Assembly: GCA_026075535.2 (NCBI GenBank)
Contig: AP026538.1
Location: 17,864,337-17,928,336, forward strand
Length of the DNA stretch: 64,000 nucleotides
Direction of reading: 5' to 3'
Origin: Tricholoma matsutake
Lineage: Eukaryota > Basidiomycota > Agaricomycetes > Agaricales > Tricholomataceae
Shown here one piece after another: positions 23,243 to 35,800 of this stretch. Position 1 is the first letter of the stretch. Each line of letters begins with the position of its first letter. Below the pieces are notes generated by a model that was not told where the DNA came from, made no database searches, and saw nothing but the letters and a program-made list of their open reading frames with translations. A program made the position numbers and the translations under genes.

Positions 23243-23435
23243 CAGTTCAAACTCTTAACTACACCCTCTGTCAAGTCAGTAAAATTGTGCACTCATACCT
23301 CTGGATTCTGGCCCCAACATTGGGACATTCGTTTATATCTAACCATAATCTATAGCAGGACATCACATCGGTGTCTAAAACAATTGGCTAGTGTGGCATG
23401 TCCCGGCGCCACATGCATCCAACCGTATCTGCTGT

Positions 23436-23443
23436 GACCCAAC
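23436..23443. repeat. hAT target-site duplication, left (GACCCAAC)
   Basis: Eight bases directly before the left terminal inverted repeat. They match GACCCGAC at 28795-28802 with one difference, at a CpG. An 8-bp duplication is the hallmark of hAT insertion. Confidence 0.8.
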
Positions 23444-23570
23444 TAGTGATGTGCAAGGCTCGGCTCAAAGCCCTGAAGCCCAGGCTACCGAGCCCTTGAA
23501 GCCTGAGCCAAGCTGGGCCGTACTAACGGCTTTGTAGGCTCAAGGCTCGGCTCGTATTATCAGAAGCCTG

Positions 23571-23779
23571 TGTTGAAAGTGAGGCGATGTATTAGACGAC
23601 ACCGACACTGACACTGAACAATGGCAGTGGCATAGCCACGATTATTTATAATACCGATACTTAGTTACCAATTTAGTTTACTGGGCAGTGCCCCAACATT
23701 TAGTATAAATATTCATTGTAAATACTTTATTAAATCTAACGAAGTGTTTTCTACTACATTGAGTCCTCAATTCTCTACA
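23571..23779 (+). repeat. copia 5' LTR
   Basis: Begins TGTTGAAAGTGAGGCGATG and ends TCTCTACA. It differs from the 3' LTR at ten bases, all at eight ancestral CpG sites, every one decayed in this copy. Confidence 0.93.
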
Positions 23780-23795
23780 GGTTATGGGCCCTGGC
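23780..23795 (+). other. copia primer-binding site (half-tRNA type)
   Basis: GGTTATGGGCCCTGG immediately follows the 5' LTR. It is complementary, with one wobble, to the anticodon stem-loop of eukaryotic initiator tRNA-Met (CAU anticodon). Priming from an internally cleaved initiator tRNA is known for copia-type elements. Confidence 0.7.
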
Positions 23796-23860
23796 CTTAA
23801 CTGAATCTTCTCGTATAAGCTTAACTCGACACTGACACCACCGCGGATCAATCTTACACA

Positions 23861-24385
23861 ATGTCCGAGGCTTCTTCTGCGACGATCGGATCATCGCATA
23901 CAAACGTCTACCGGATCGACCGCTTGACAGGTGCTGATAATTACGCCGTATGGAAAATCAAAATGATGGACATTTTGATGGGGCAAGATCTATGGGAATA
24001 TGTTGATGGAACAACTACGGAACCCTCTGATGTGGCAGCTAAGACGGCTTGGAAGAAGAAAGACAGAATGGCATTATCTACGATCCGATTAAGGGTGGCC
24101 GACAAAATGTTGGTGTATGTCGTGAGTTCGGCAACATCTAAGGAGGCGTGGGACGGGTTGAAATCATTATTGGAGACTCAGGGGGCGCTTGGAATCGTTT
24201 TAGCACGGAGGAAGCTATTCCGATCACAATGTGTGGATGAAACGCCCATCGAGGAACATCTTCGGACACTGCACGGCTATCAGGAAGAGCTGCACAGTTT
24301 GGGTCAGAAAATTGATGGGGAGGAATTCTCCATTATTTTGCTAACCTCACTTCCCGAGAGTTGGAATAACTACATTGCATTATAG
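23861..24385 (+). pseudogene. copia gag (UBN2-like), frameshifted from pol
   Basis: ATG at 23861 (MSEASSATIGSSH). The protein has the copia gag pattern DRLTGADNYAVWKIKM, LWEYVDG, then AWDGLKSLLETQG and EEHLRTLHGYQEEL. It reaches TAG at 24383, but one base out of phase the sequence continues as IDTTALKDSSKLIARI toward the zinc knuckle. A one-base deletion near 24380 therefore separates gag from pol. Copia elements usually have a single gag-pol frame, so this is probably a mutation. Confidence 0.85.
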
Positions 24386-27300
24386 ATACTACGGCCCTAA
24401 AGGATTCCTCGAAGCTCATAGCACGTATTCTGGAACATGATCGACGGCTAAATATTAAAGGCTCCGATGACACGGCCTTGGCAGGGAAGCATGGGAAAAA
24501 GAAGTTCAATCCCAACATCACATGTTTCAATTGTGGGGAAAAGGGGCACATAGGCCGGCAATGTAAGAAGTCCAAAGATGGAAAGGGGAGTAAGGGGGGG
24601 AAGCAGAAGGGATCAACGGAGGCTCATGCGGCGGCAGATGATGAATTTGCTTTCTGTGGGAATTGCGGGGATGATTTCGCGCTGGCAGTTTCGGCCGATT
24701 CTTGGTTGGCTGACTCGGCATGTACTTCACACATAGCGCGGGACAGGAGTATTTTTACTGACTACACTCCTACCCCTGGACATCAAATCTCAGGTTTTGG
24801 GAAGGCTTCTGGACTTGGAAGAGGGACCATCAGGCTGGAAAGCACTGTGGAAGGGAAAACCTCAACCATTACACTCAAGAACGTTGTGCACGCACCTGAT
24901 GCACCATTTAATCTCATTTCAATCTCATGCGCAATCGAGGCAGGGGCGGCCATTCTATTTTCGTCACCAGGAGTCAAAATCTGCTCACCCACCGGAACAA
25001 TCATTATGGAAGGACGGGCCGCTAATCAGCTTTTCAAAATGAATGTCAAAGGAATTGGCAAACATGACCAAGCATGCCCAGCCAAACATGGGAGAACATG
25101 GGATGAATGGCATAGGATTTTCAGGCATTTGAACATGGCTTCAGTAAAGTTGTTGAAAGATAAGGGAATGGTTTTAGGAATGGAGGTGGATAGGACAGTT
25201 GAGCCGGCTGCACAATGCAAGGCATGCATTGTTGCGAAACAGCATGTCCAACCTTTTTCTAAAAATAGCGAGACGGAGATCAAGGAGATCGGAGATTTGA
25301 CGGTTAGCGACATATGGGGACCAGCGCGCACTCAAGCTCCAGGGGGAGATCGGTATTTCATTACGTTCACAGATGGCAAGGCTCGATGCACAATGACGTA
25401 CTTCATGAAAAACAAGTCTGACACATTTACGAAATTCAAGCAATACAAAAGTTTCGTGGAAACGCAAACTGGCTGTAAATTGAAGAAACTTCGCATTGAT
25501 GGGGGAGGGGAATTTCTTAGCAAGGAATTCAAGAAATATTTGCTGGATAACGGTATTCAATTGGACATTACAGCACCTCACTCACCCTCCCAGAATGGAA
25601 TAGCTGAGCGCCTGAACAGAACTCTGGTGGAGCACGCACGCGCAATGATCCATCAAAACGGGCTTCCTTACTCACTTTGGAGGGAAGCGGTCGCTTATGC
25701 AACTTATCTCAAAAATAGATCACCAACACATGCAATCAAAGAATTCAAGGTACCCGATGAAGTCTTCTGGGTAAAGAAGCCAGATGTATCACACTTGCAG
25801 GAATTCGGAAAAACATGCTGGGTTTTGCAGCAGGGTGGGAATCTCTCAAAACTCAATCCGAAATCACGCGAATTTATTTTCGTGGGTATTGCTGATGGTA
25901 CAAAGGGGTACAGGTACTATAATACCAAGACTCATCAAATCCTTACCTCTCAAAATGTGGTATTTTTAGTGGAGGAGGAGAAATATGATGAGGTGGAGGT
26001 CACTCACCCTACACAGCTTGAGGGGGAGAGTGGGAATGATGGCAAGCAGTCTTCGGGTGGAGAAGGTAGTCAGGCACAGGTCCAAGCACCGGAAACGGAA
26101 CCGGAAATGGCATCAGCACCACAGGCATCAGAAACCCCATCACGCATACCTGTTCATCGGGAAAAATCGGCCCGGATTCTATCACAACCATTGATTAATT
26201 ACCGGACACTCAATAACCCAAATTCCCGAGGACCAACGGAATGGAGACACCACGTGCCAACAACAGAAGAACTCGGTCACATCTCGGTGGATTATGCAAT
26301 GATCGGGGCATCACTGGAGGATGATCTGCTCTCACTGAAGGAAGCAAGGGGGAGAACAGATTGGCCAAAGTGGAAGGTAGCTATGGATGTCGAGGTGGAC
26401 CAGTTAGTCAAGCGGGGGACGTACAAACTCGTCAAGTTACCTCCGGATCGCCAAGCAATCGCTTGCAAATGGGTATACCGCATCAAACGTGACCATATCG
26501 GGGAAATCACAAAACACAAGGCGAGACTCGTTGCTAAAGGCTGTTCCCAAATCCCAGGCATGGATTTCGTGGAAACATTTGCACCGGTCATGCGTTTGGA
26601 AACGTTACAGCTATTATTAGCACTCGCTACAGAATTGGAACTCGTAATACATGTGGTCGACGTGGTAGGCGCATATCTAAATGGGACTCTGGAGGAAATC
26701 ATCTACATGATGCAACCCCCAGAATATGACGATGGCAGCAGACGTGTCTGCCAACTACTGAAACTGCTTTACAGCCTGAAACAGGCAGGACGCGTGTGGA
26801 ACGACGAACTTAATCAAACATTTCACCAAATGAACTTCACGCGACTCTTCTCTGATCAATGTGTCTATATTAGGCATACTGATCATGATCTTTTAATAAC
26901 ATCGGTACACATTGATGACATGACTATTTTCGGATTGGATCAGGAAGCTGTTACTGAAATGAAGGTGGAATTAAGGAAGCATTTCACAATCACGGATCTC
27001 GGGGAGGTGAAACAGATTGTAGGATTGGAATTGGCGAGGGACGCAGAGGTGGCTACCCTCAAAATCATGCAATCACAGTACATCAAACGGGTCTTGGAGA
27101 AATTTGGAATGACAGACTCACACACCATTGGACCCAAATGTTAAATTAATGAAAACTCCAGAAAACGAGCACTACGACATCCTGGACTACCGAAGCGCTA
27201 TTGGATCACTCATGTACGCAGCAGTTGGCACCTGGCCTGACATTTCCTTCGCGGTGCAAACCCTTAGTCAATTCATGAGCAACCCTGGTCCTACTCATTG

Positions 27301-27844
27301 GACGGCTGTCAAATGCGTTTTCCGGTACCTTAATGGAACGCGGGACTTAGGAATCTCCTACCGGAAAGGGGGAGAAGTCGAACCATTTGCTTATTTGGAT
27401 GCCGATTGGGGATCTAATGTCAACGATCGGAAGTCTATTTCTGGATATGTCTTCCAAATGGTGGGCGGACTGATTTCGTGGCATTCAAAGAAGCAACCAA
27501 CGATCGCATTATCATCTATGGAAGCCCAATACATGGCGGAAAGTCTAGCTACTTGGCAAATCATATGGTTGTGGACCCTTACAGCCGAACTCGGTATCCC
27601 CTACACTGGACCCACCATTCTCAACGTCGACAACCAAGGTGCAATCAATTTTTCCTACAACGCCATCAGTCACGGTCGAACCAAGCACATCGACATTCAG
27701 CATCACTTCGTACGTGAGAAACTCATCTCTAACGAGATACACATTCAGTACTGCGCGACGGACGACAATTTGGCGGACCTGCTTACCAAGGCATTACCAA
27801 AGCCAAAGCACGAGAACTTGGTCAAGCGGTTAAGGATGGCGTAA
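24382..27844 (+). pseudogene. copia pol: zinc knuckle, protease, integrase, RT, RNase H
   Basis: Zinc knuckle CFNCGEKGHIGRQC (about 24530); protease WLADSACTSHI (about 24705); integrase HHCC zinc finger (WHRIFRHLN...CKACIVAKQH) and DDE residues in VSDIWGP, LRIDGGGEF and NGIAERLNRTL. The reverse transcriptase has DVVGAYLNGT and the catalytic HIDDM (about 26910). Near 27120-27130 the frame shifts. RNase H then continues to TAA at 27842 with YLDADWGS, SSMEAQYMAES and LNVDNQGAI. Motifs are otherwise intact, so only the two frameshifts prevent a full polyprotein. DSACT differs from the commoner DSGxT but may be normal for this fungal lineage. Confidence 0.9.
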
Positions 27845-27847
27845 GTG

Positions 27848-27858
27848 TCGAGGGGGAG
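27848..27858 (+). other. copia polypurine tract
   Basis: CGAGGGGGAG directly abuts the 3' LTR, the expected plus-strand primer position. Confidence 0.8.
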
Positions 27859-28067
27859 TGTTGAAAGTGAGGCGACATATTAGACGACACCGACGCCGAC
27901 ACCGAACAATGGCAGTGGCATAGCCACGATTATTTATAATACCGATACTTAGTTACCGATTTAGTTTACTGGGCAGTGCCCCGATGTTTAGTATAAATAT
28001 TCATTGTAAATACTTTATTAAATCTAACGAAGTGTTTTCTACTACATCGAGTCCTCAATTCTCTACA
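27859..28067 (+). repeat. copia 3' LTR
   Basis: 209 bp, TG...CA. It retains CpG at six of the eight sites where the LTRs differ. Confidence 0.93.
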
Positions 28068-28257
28068 GTCTGAGCTGAGCCCTGAAGCTGCGGCTTTGAT
28101 GTGTTGAAAATTTGACAGTGTTGATCTTCATCTCATGTGCTCTGTGGGTCAGCTTCCAGCTCCATAACTGCATTTTTTTTTTTGTCCATCATGGATCTAT
28201 ACAGTTCTTCAGCCACAATCAAAACCTTCTTGAAATGGGAAGTCCTGGCCCAAGAGT

Positions 28258-28616
28258 TTGCACTGCCACTGCTGTCATGACATCTGGGCATCTCTTGCAC
28301 ACGATATGCTCCCAATTATGGCGTCGTCAGTTTCCAGCGAACGTGCATTCTCATCTGCGGGGATAACGATTACTAAGCGTCGCAATCGACTCAAACCCGA
28401 TATCATCGAGGCATTACAGTTCCTCGAGTGCATCTACCATCGTGAACTCCTCTTCCATGAAGCCAAGCACAGCACTCGAGGTGGAGGAATGTGACAGCAA
28501 TCTACATGATGCAGAACAGGTGGGCTGGGATGGATTGGTTGAGGATCTTGTTGATGACGAGGGCTTTGTCGATCACAAAGAAGATGATATATTTGTGCAA
28601 GATGTATTGTAGTGAC
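28258..28616 (+). pseudogene. hAT transposase C-terminal dimerisation domain remnant
   Basis: LPIMASSVSSERAFSSAG followed by KRRNRLKPDIIEALQFLE is the signature of the hAT C-terminal dimerisation domain. After about 28480 the frame shifts and an acidic tail (VEDLVDDEGFVDHKEDD) ends at a TAG at 28611. Upstream parts (BED finger, catalytic core) are absent or replaced by unrelated sequence. Confidence 0.85.
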
Positions 28617-28794
28617 TCTGTAGACAAATTTCGCAGTAATTTTCACTACAAAGCCGAGGCCTGAGCCCAAGCCTGGCCTGGGCCCAGCCTGAGCCCTTGA
28701 CTAGGGCTCAGCTCATGATCTATCCAAGCCTGAGCCTGGTCAAGCCGAGCCCAAGCCTGGGCTTTCGAGGTGAGCCGGGCCCTGTACATCACTA

Positions 28795-28802
28795 GACCCG
28801 AC
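28795..28802. repeat. hAT target-site duplication, right (GACCCGAC)
   Basis: Eight bases after the right terminal repeat, paired with 23436-23443. Confidence 0.8.
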
Positions 28803-28875
28803 GCCGTATGCATCCAACCGCTGATACCTGCTGACCTGCTGCTGCACTTTTTCCTACCAAACCTACAATAATCAT

Positions 28876-29000
28876 CGGCACCGGGAACCAGCACCAACGA
28901 TATGTCCATATAGGCCGATGTCTATAAGAAAACCAGTGGTGGGCCAATATGATTGTGCAGTATCACATGCATTGCATGGGCCCATGTATATGTGGTAACA
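28876..29000 (+). repeat. dispersed direct repeat R2, right copy
   Basis: Partner of 23118-23242. Here CATCGGCACCGGGAACCAGC keeps CpGs that the left copy has lost or changed. Confidence 0.8.
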
Positions 29001-29225
29001 TGTAGTAAAATGATGACCGTGCTAGCCGGCGCCGTGATTCAGATGTTGCTGCTGCCGAGAATTCTCCAGTGAAGCTGTATACTGGGCCCACACGGATGCA
29101 TCACACCCTGGGCCCACACGAGTCTTTCCTGACGTGGGCCCAATCTGCTACTGATGGATCTATCATCGTTTTGCAGAAATCCGCTGAATGGATATACTGT
29201 TGTTTTTTACTGAACAGTGTGGCAA

Positions 29226-29490
29226 AATGCAGGGGAGGGGGTGGCCTGGTGGTGTCTCATCGTGGTGCCCGTCGTCCTGCATGCATTGCCGTGGTAAAAG
29301 AAATAAGAAAAAAAAAAAAAAATTACCTACAGCCCAACTTGGGCCCTTTTCTGTGGCCTTGCCTTGTCATGAATAAAAAGAAAGAAAATCCCCTCGCCCA
29401 CGCAAAATGTATGCAGGGGAGGGGGAGGCGAAATACTATTTAATAATTAAAAACCCCTCCCCACGCGAAATGCGGGGGAGGGGGAGGGGA
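29226..29490. repeat. three G-run/hairpin motifs
   Basis: AAATGCAGGGGAGGGGG-like runs occur near 29226, 29409 and 29468. The last two are preceded by their complement (CCCCTCCCCACGC ... GCGGGGGAGGGG), giving strong hairpins with loop GAAAT or AAAATGTAT and G-quadruplex potential. They lie between the repeat block and the host genes. Confidence 0.6.
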
Positions 29491-29838
29491 CGCGGCCCCG
29501 CTGCCCTTGGTGCGCCGCCGCGTCGTGGTTGGTGCGTCTTCCTGGTTGCGTCGTCCTGCTGGGGGTTGTCTAGGGCGGCTTTCGTCTGTTGCTGCTGTTG
29601 CCGTCGTGGTCCCCGTTGTCCTGCGTGGTTGCTGTCGTTGTGTCGTTCCCGTCATCCTGTGTCCCTTGGTGCTCCTCGTCGTGCTTCCCGCTGTGCGTTC
29701 CCCTCGCCGTCATTGCCATTCCACCCGCAATCCACCCCCCGAGCACGCATGGCTTGTCCGTATCCCAACAAATACGATTAAGCAACTATATATATGGGGT
29801 ATATCAACATAATCGGCGGAATCCGAACCCAGCTATGC
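29491..29838. other. low-complexity GTCGTCCTG-rich stretch and 3' flank of the ABC gene
   Basis: Degenerate repeats of CGTCGTCCTG/TTGTCCTG run to about 29700. Open frames seen here on both strands have repeat composition, not protein character. The last 130 bp are the downstream flank of the ABC transporter. Confidence 0.45.
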
Positions 29839-32800
29839 TTAATTATTCCCAGTTTTCAATCTCGCGATAGCCTCCAGCTCTCCAAATGACCCACTGTTTA
29901 GGCACATATTCCTAAATATCCCGTCCTCCTTGCAAATCAAATTCCATGGAGTATCCATTTCAGCAATCTATTTAAGAATGAATTAAGTATACGGGATGTA
30001 CGAATCCGGAACATAACGCATCCTTACCTGCCCCCGCTCGAGTACGATGAGGCGATCATAGTCAATTACCGTATGCAGTCGATGTGCAACTAAATAGAGA
30101 GTAAATTTCCAGCTAGAGATCCTAGAAGAAAATATATACCTGTCAACAATAACGAGTTGGTGAATTCCTCGCGAATAGTAGCTTGAATCTTGACGTCGGT
30201 GGCAAAATCAATACTACTTGTCGCCTCATCTAGCACTATAATAGAACTTCGACGGAGGAGTGCCCGAGCCATTGCGATAAGCTGCTTCTGGCCCTGTGAG
30301 AAGTTTGCCCCACCAGCTGAGACTGGTGTGTCCAATGAAATCGTAGGTTTCTGGTCATGGACTGTCAAGTTAGAAGCTGACCCTGCAGTGTGAAGTCGCA
30401 TCCCCAGAACGGATGGTGTCCTAGATGAGCCGGATGAAGTTGTAATAGAGAATTCATGGAGCGTGCTGCGAGATGGAGTTGGACTGGCACTTATCAGCTG
30501 GACACGGTAAAGAGCGTCCAAGCAATCGCCATCTTCATATTCGCCAAATGGATCTAAATTATCTCTGAGAGTTCCTGAGAAAAGAGTAGCATCCTGAACG
30601 AGAGTAAGCTTAGTAAATATAGCCTGAAATGGGAAAGGTTGAGCTTTCCTGCGGTATAAATGACTGGATATATGGATGAGCTAAATTAGGAGCACGCCAC
30701 GAAGAGAGCTCACCAGATGAGAGCGCAAGTCATGAAGTCCTATCGTCGAGATGTCGATTCCGTCTATCAAGATACGTCCGCTTGCGGGGTCCATCTTCGT
30801 CAATAATCTTACATGAGGACGGAAAAATAATAAAATATCGTTACTAACAAATCGTAAAATGCTCATCGCAAGGGTGGATTTCCCGCTGCCTGAGAGTTTG
30901 AAGAAATCAGTCCCAGACATACCCAGTAACAATTGCAAAAAGAGCAAACCTGTGCGTCCGAGCAGACCAACCCTTTCTCCAGCCCTCAACGAGAAAGAAA
31001 CACCATGCAGAACTGCAGGTAAGTCCGGTGCATATCTAACAACCAAGTTTTCAACGATAATTAGAGAATTGTTAGGGGCGTTCGAGGGCCAGTATGCGGG
31101 GACTCTATTTGAATCAATGACGGCAGGAGGCTCTTGAGGTAAGTTGAGGCTAAAACCAAAGATTATAGCAGGGAATCGTTTGAAAATATGTATGGCTTAC
31201 TACTCCGACACACGTTCTATTGAGCTGTAAATGTATAAGTTTTGCGCTAGGGAAATTTATAACGGAACATACTTCAGATCTAACTCGAGTGCTAGAGATC
31301 TATTGTCAGCGTGTAATAGAATAATAAAGAATCATTGGATCATTACCTGTCCAAAATCGGCAAGCCCAGTATACTGACAAAAATGTTCAACTTGAATAGG
31401 TTATGAAACCCAGGATCGCCAAACATACCAGACGTCGTGAATGACATTGCACTGGTGATACACACAGCAGCTAACCCTGCATCTTCCCTCAAGATCAAAA
31501 TAGAAAACAGTGAGGTTACGAGCACAGATAGAGCACTGAGTGCCTCGAATCGGAGAAGCAGCCATCGGTTAGTCATCCAGAACGCGTACCACATCTAAAT
31601 GATATCAGCGTAATTCAGAAATTTTAATATTTGCTTCACCTTTGTGGTGGTATCAATTTTTCGATGAAGATTGTTGAGAAAACGCCTCTCCACTGAAAAG
31701 GCTCGAACTGTCACAATACCCTCCAGCAACTCTCCGAAATCAGAGAAAATTGGTGACCGAGTGTTTGATTCCATTCGACGAAGATCACGTCCTGTGTTGA
31801 CATAGCCGATTGCAAGCTCACGATACGTCAGCATAATGAAAAAAGCTGGCAATAAAAACCAAGGAAATACAACGCTGAATACCATTTAGTTGAAATGATT
31901 CAAGGAAGGTGTCGGAAAACGCACGCAATGGTGATGATGGATGCAAAGAAAGCTGCAAGAGATGAGTTAACTGACTGCAGGGACTTCGCCAATGAGGAGT
32001 CGATAGTTTCGATGTCCTTCATTGCATCATCAGGATGGACAATAATTCATTCATGAATTCCATGAAACTTGCCTTTCCGAACCGATTGAGTATACGACCT
32101 GTTGAACAACACATAAATTGCCATATGGCGGAATGAACAAAGTAATGACTGACCATGTGGTGTTGTATCATGGAATCGGAAAGTCGCTCGCACCACGGTC
32201 ATTAGAAGCTGCCTACTCAAGATCGGTTATGATGAAGGTACAGTGAATAAGAATAACACACCTGAACAGCACGCGCGATGCTCTATAACCACCTGTGTAC
32301 TGTGCGATCGCAGCAAAGATACCAACCAGTACATTAAACAACCCGATTAGCGCGTAAATACCGATATAAAACAAAGGGTGTTTCATGGCATCGGGCCAAC
32401 TGATCCCCATGGAATGAGAGAACGAGGGGATGGAACGCTGCGTAAAAGATAGATATTCATAACTTTGGCCCATCTCATGTCCCGACATCACGAATGACCC
32501 CGAGGTATAGGTGGAAAGAGGCTGAGCACTCCCTTCAACACCATAAGCATCGCCCCAGACCTACACAATAATTAGACTGTATATCGTGTCTTAACAAGAA
32601 TTCAGTAACCTTTATCCAGAGCTTTTCACTGACACTCAGAACCTGGTTAACGACAACGAGAACTGTGAGAAAACCCCAAATCCAGTATGACCTATGGTTG
32701 ATGAGCGAAGAAGAAGAATAGATGGAAACAGATGGCGCATACGAAGACTTAATGTAACTCTTGTAGATCAACCATTTGACACTGCCTAATTCACGGCGTT

Positions 32801-35800
32801 CATCCTCAACAAGTTTGCGTGGTTCCTGGGCATCCGTTGCTTTCTTTGTGGCGTCTTCCTCCTTATGCGTTTCTGTCGTGACTGGCTCAGCCTTGAAGGA
32901 TTCAGTCCCAGCACCACGGATGACAATGTCATCGAGTATTCCTTGGGCACGAAGGTCGCTAACCATCCCTTGAAAATCAATCTGACCATCAAGCATGTAA
33001 ACCAGATACGAAGCACCCGGAAGAACAAGTTCGATGTGATGCGTAACAAGAATCTAGAAAACTCATCTGGATATCGACAGGCATGCAGTGTATGATAAAA
33101 AAAACGGACAACGGTGCGGTTCGCCAGCAGAGGTCCAAGGAAAAGCCGTTCATACATGAATCTTGATGTGTAGCTATCCTAAACAATATTCGAGAGTCGG
33201 TAAAAAAAAGTCATAAATAATTCGATAGGCATACAATGGCACTGAATGGATCATCAAGCAGGACATGTTTTGTTCTTGCATAAATGGCTCGAGCCAGCGC
33301 AACTCTGTGAAGTGAGTGAGAATAACAGGATACCGAGAGTTAGGTCCACAATTTTACCTCGATTTTTGTCCTCCCGACAGACTAACACCTCTAAAAACAA
33401 TTTAGCAGGTAGCCAACGAAAAATGAGAACATCGAAATCACTAGCCTGTCGCCAATTTCAGTAGCATCGCCATCCTCCAGTGCCTCAAGGTCAGGCTTCA
33501 AGGCACAACATTCAACCACATTGTTGTAACGATCAGCGTCATACGGATATCCAAATAATATATTTTCCTTGATCGACTGGTGTTGGAGCCACGGAGACTG
33601 CGCAGCATACGAGATGGAGTGCATAAGACCATGCTCATCGACGCTACAAGGATTCTTCGACATGATAACTCGCCCACCAGGAAGTAGGGTCATTTCGCCA
33701 AGTAATGCCCTCTGTTGATCAACGATCAACAGAATTGCCCGACAAAAAACAATGACAACGAACGAGAAGTGCTGTTTTCCCGGAGGCAGTAGGCCCTGTG
33801 ATTACAGAAAGTTTTCCTTCTGGAAATATAACGGAGATGTCTCTGAGCTCAAATGCATGGTCTGTAGAATCTGTAAGCAGTGAACTATCGATTGAAATAT
33901 CGATTTCGCTCTCAGTTGTTACTACATTGCCCGGGGAAGGGGAGCCTGGGGCAGATGACTGTGGATTGTCGAGATATTGGTCTTCATTCTCTTTGGGCTT
34001 GGCCAAATTCCATGTAAACGATGCATTTACAATCCCGAGTCTTCCTTTGAATTCTTCAGAGCCGGGAGGAGGTGGATCCATGAAGTTATTTGAGAGCGAG
34101 GACACTTGGTCAGCTACATCATCCTCAGCAAGGAACGCCTCGATCCGGTTCAGAGACACGCCGGTCTAAACAATTAGCAAGTTGTTACCGAGAATGCACC
34201 GAAAGTGATGCTGTACATACTTGAAGAACATCGACGATCCAAGTAGGAATCACATTAAGAGGGATTCTGAACTTCGGTTGAGCACTCTAGAGCAAACTAT
34301 GGAGAGGGTAGCGCACCGAATCATGTTGAAAAGAGCAATGGACTGTAATACATGAGTAAGAAGACTTCCGCTCAATTTTGTAGGAAGATACTGACTGTGA
34401 AAGCTATGCCAACTGTCAGCTCATTGCCTTGCATAACATAGACAAAGAACGAAACAATTGAGACAAGAACAGGAGCGCATGTCCAGATCGCATTGAACAT
34501 GACGGCATTGACATAACCTAGATTCCATGTCCGAGTGAGCGAAGGAATTCTTCGGCGTCTAATGAGAAGAAAAGCAAGACTATGGCGAACCTTTTACCAT
34601 CCACTTCATTTCATGTTCCCTCGCATCTAACGTGCGCTGTATCCACCGTTCCTCCCAGGCGAAGAGCTTAATAAATTTTACCTGACCAAAACCGTTCATA
34701 AACGTAGATAGAAAATTGGACGATAACTTACCGCTGCAATCAATTCGTTCAGAACGCCCATACGTGTATCCCTGGCCGCCATCACACCTTTCTGGATTCT
34801 GGAGGTCCGCTTGGCGACGTAGTTGTTAAAAGGCCAACTAGCAACAAGCACGAAAAATCCAGCCAAAGTGCTCCACCCTAGTAGTCTAGTTATTAATTAG
34901 CCCAACATTGTGTAAAATCGGCGGATCGAGACACGACGTACTGGAAAAGAAAAGTCCCAGCAAGTAAAACTTCAAATGGTGCTATATATGTTTCATTCTC
35001 AGTATACAAATTCTGTACAAAACTTCAGTGTAGAAGGATTTGTACCTCCGAATAAGAAAAATGCACCGGACACCATTTGAGAGACCTGTAATTGCGTAGA
35101 GTTAACTACTACTATGACATGAAACAAACTCGAGGGAGCATCGTTCACCTTGTTCGCATCATTCGCCATCAAATTAACAATTTTGCCAACGTCTGCGCCA
35201 GCTTTGGGATCATCTGCGTTCTTCGGTGATCCCATGCCATAGCCAGCCATGCCATTTCTAGCCACGTTATTATTCCGCTTCTCCACAACGACAATCCCCG
35301 AGAGGTCTTTCCGCTTCAGGGCTTTCTCATAGATGGCAGCCATAAGTTCAGAACGGATCCGTGCGGCCGCTCTTCGGCCGAACCATAGATGTTGGAGATC
35401 GACTTGAGCCTGTGATATCGCGAGTTCAGTCATAATAGAACGGTACACAACAAAAATTTATTTAAATACCTTGAGGAGAGAACAGACGAAAGCGAGCACC
35501 GCATAGATGTATGCGTTTGATCTGCTTTCGAGGGTGGAAGACTTGCCATCAATTACATCCAGGATTTTTCTGCGACGTGAAGGATCATTTAGGCATTATT
35601 TAATGGGAGAAAGGGAAAGAATAACAAACTTCAGGAAAAAGGGACCTCCGTATGTGAAAATGACGTTTCCGAGTGCGAAGGTAGTGTCTAATCTGCACGA
35701 CGATATTTACACGATGAAGCAAATTCACGGGAACATTGTTGACATACATGAAGTCGAGAGAGTTTGCGGCCCAGAGGCGTCCTATGAGAGACGAGCGCCT

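Larger units (their letters stand above)
23571..28067 (+). mobile_element. Ty1/copia LTR retrotransposon
   Basis: Two 209-bp LTRs (TG...CA) bound a gag and a pol in the order protease-integrase-reverse transcriptase-RNase H, which defines Ty1/copia. A half-tRNA primer site follows the 5' LTR and a polypurine tract precedes the 3' LTR. The flanking five bases (GCCTG before, GTCTG after) match except one, so the target duplication is probable. It sits inside the hAT relic. Two frameshifts break gag-pol. Confidence 0.93.
23444..28794 (+). mobile_element. hAT DNA transposon relic carrying a nested copia element
   Basis: Left end TAGTGATGTGCAAGGCTCGG and the inverted right end (TAGTGATGTACAGGGCCCGG on the other strand) form imperfect terminal inverted repeats, flanked by the 8-bp duplication. 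Subterminal regions on both sides are full of GGCTC/GAGCC motifs, as in many hAT ends. Without the copia insertion the element is only about 850 bp, so most of the transposase is deleted; the C-terminal dimerisation region remains. Confidence 0.85.

Noticed and set aside
24700..24740. DSACT in the copia protease read as inactivating
   Set aside because: Likely a lineage variant; neighbouring motifs are intact.
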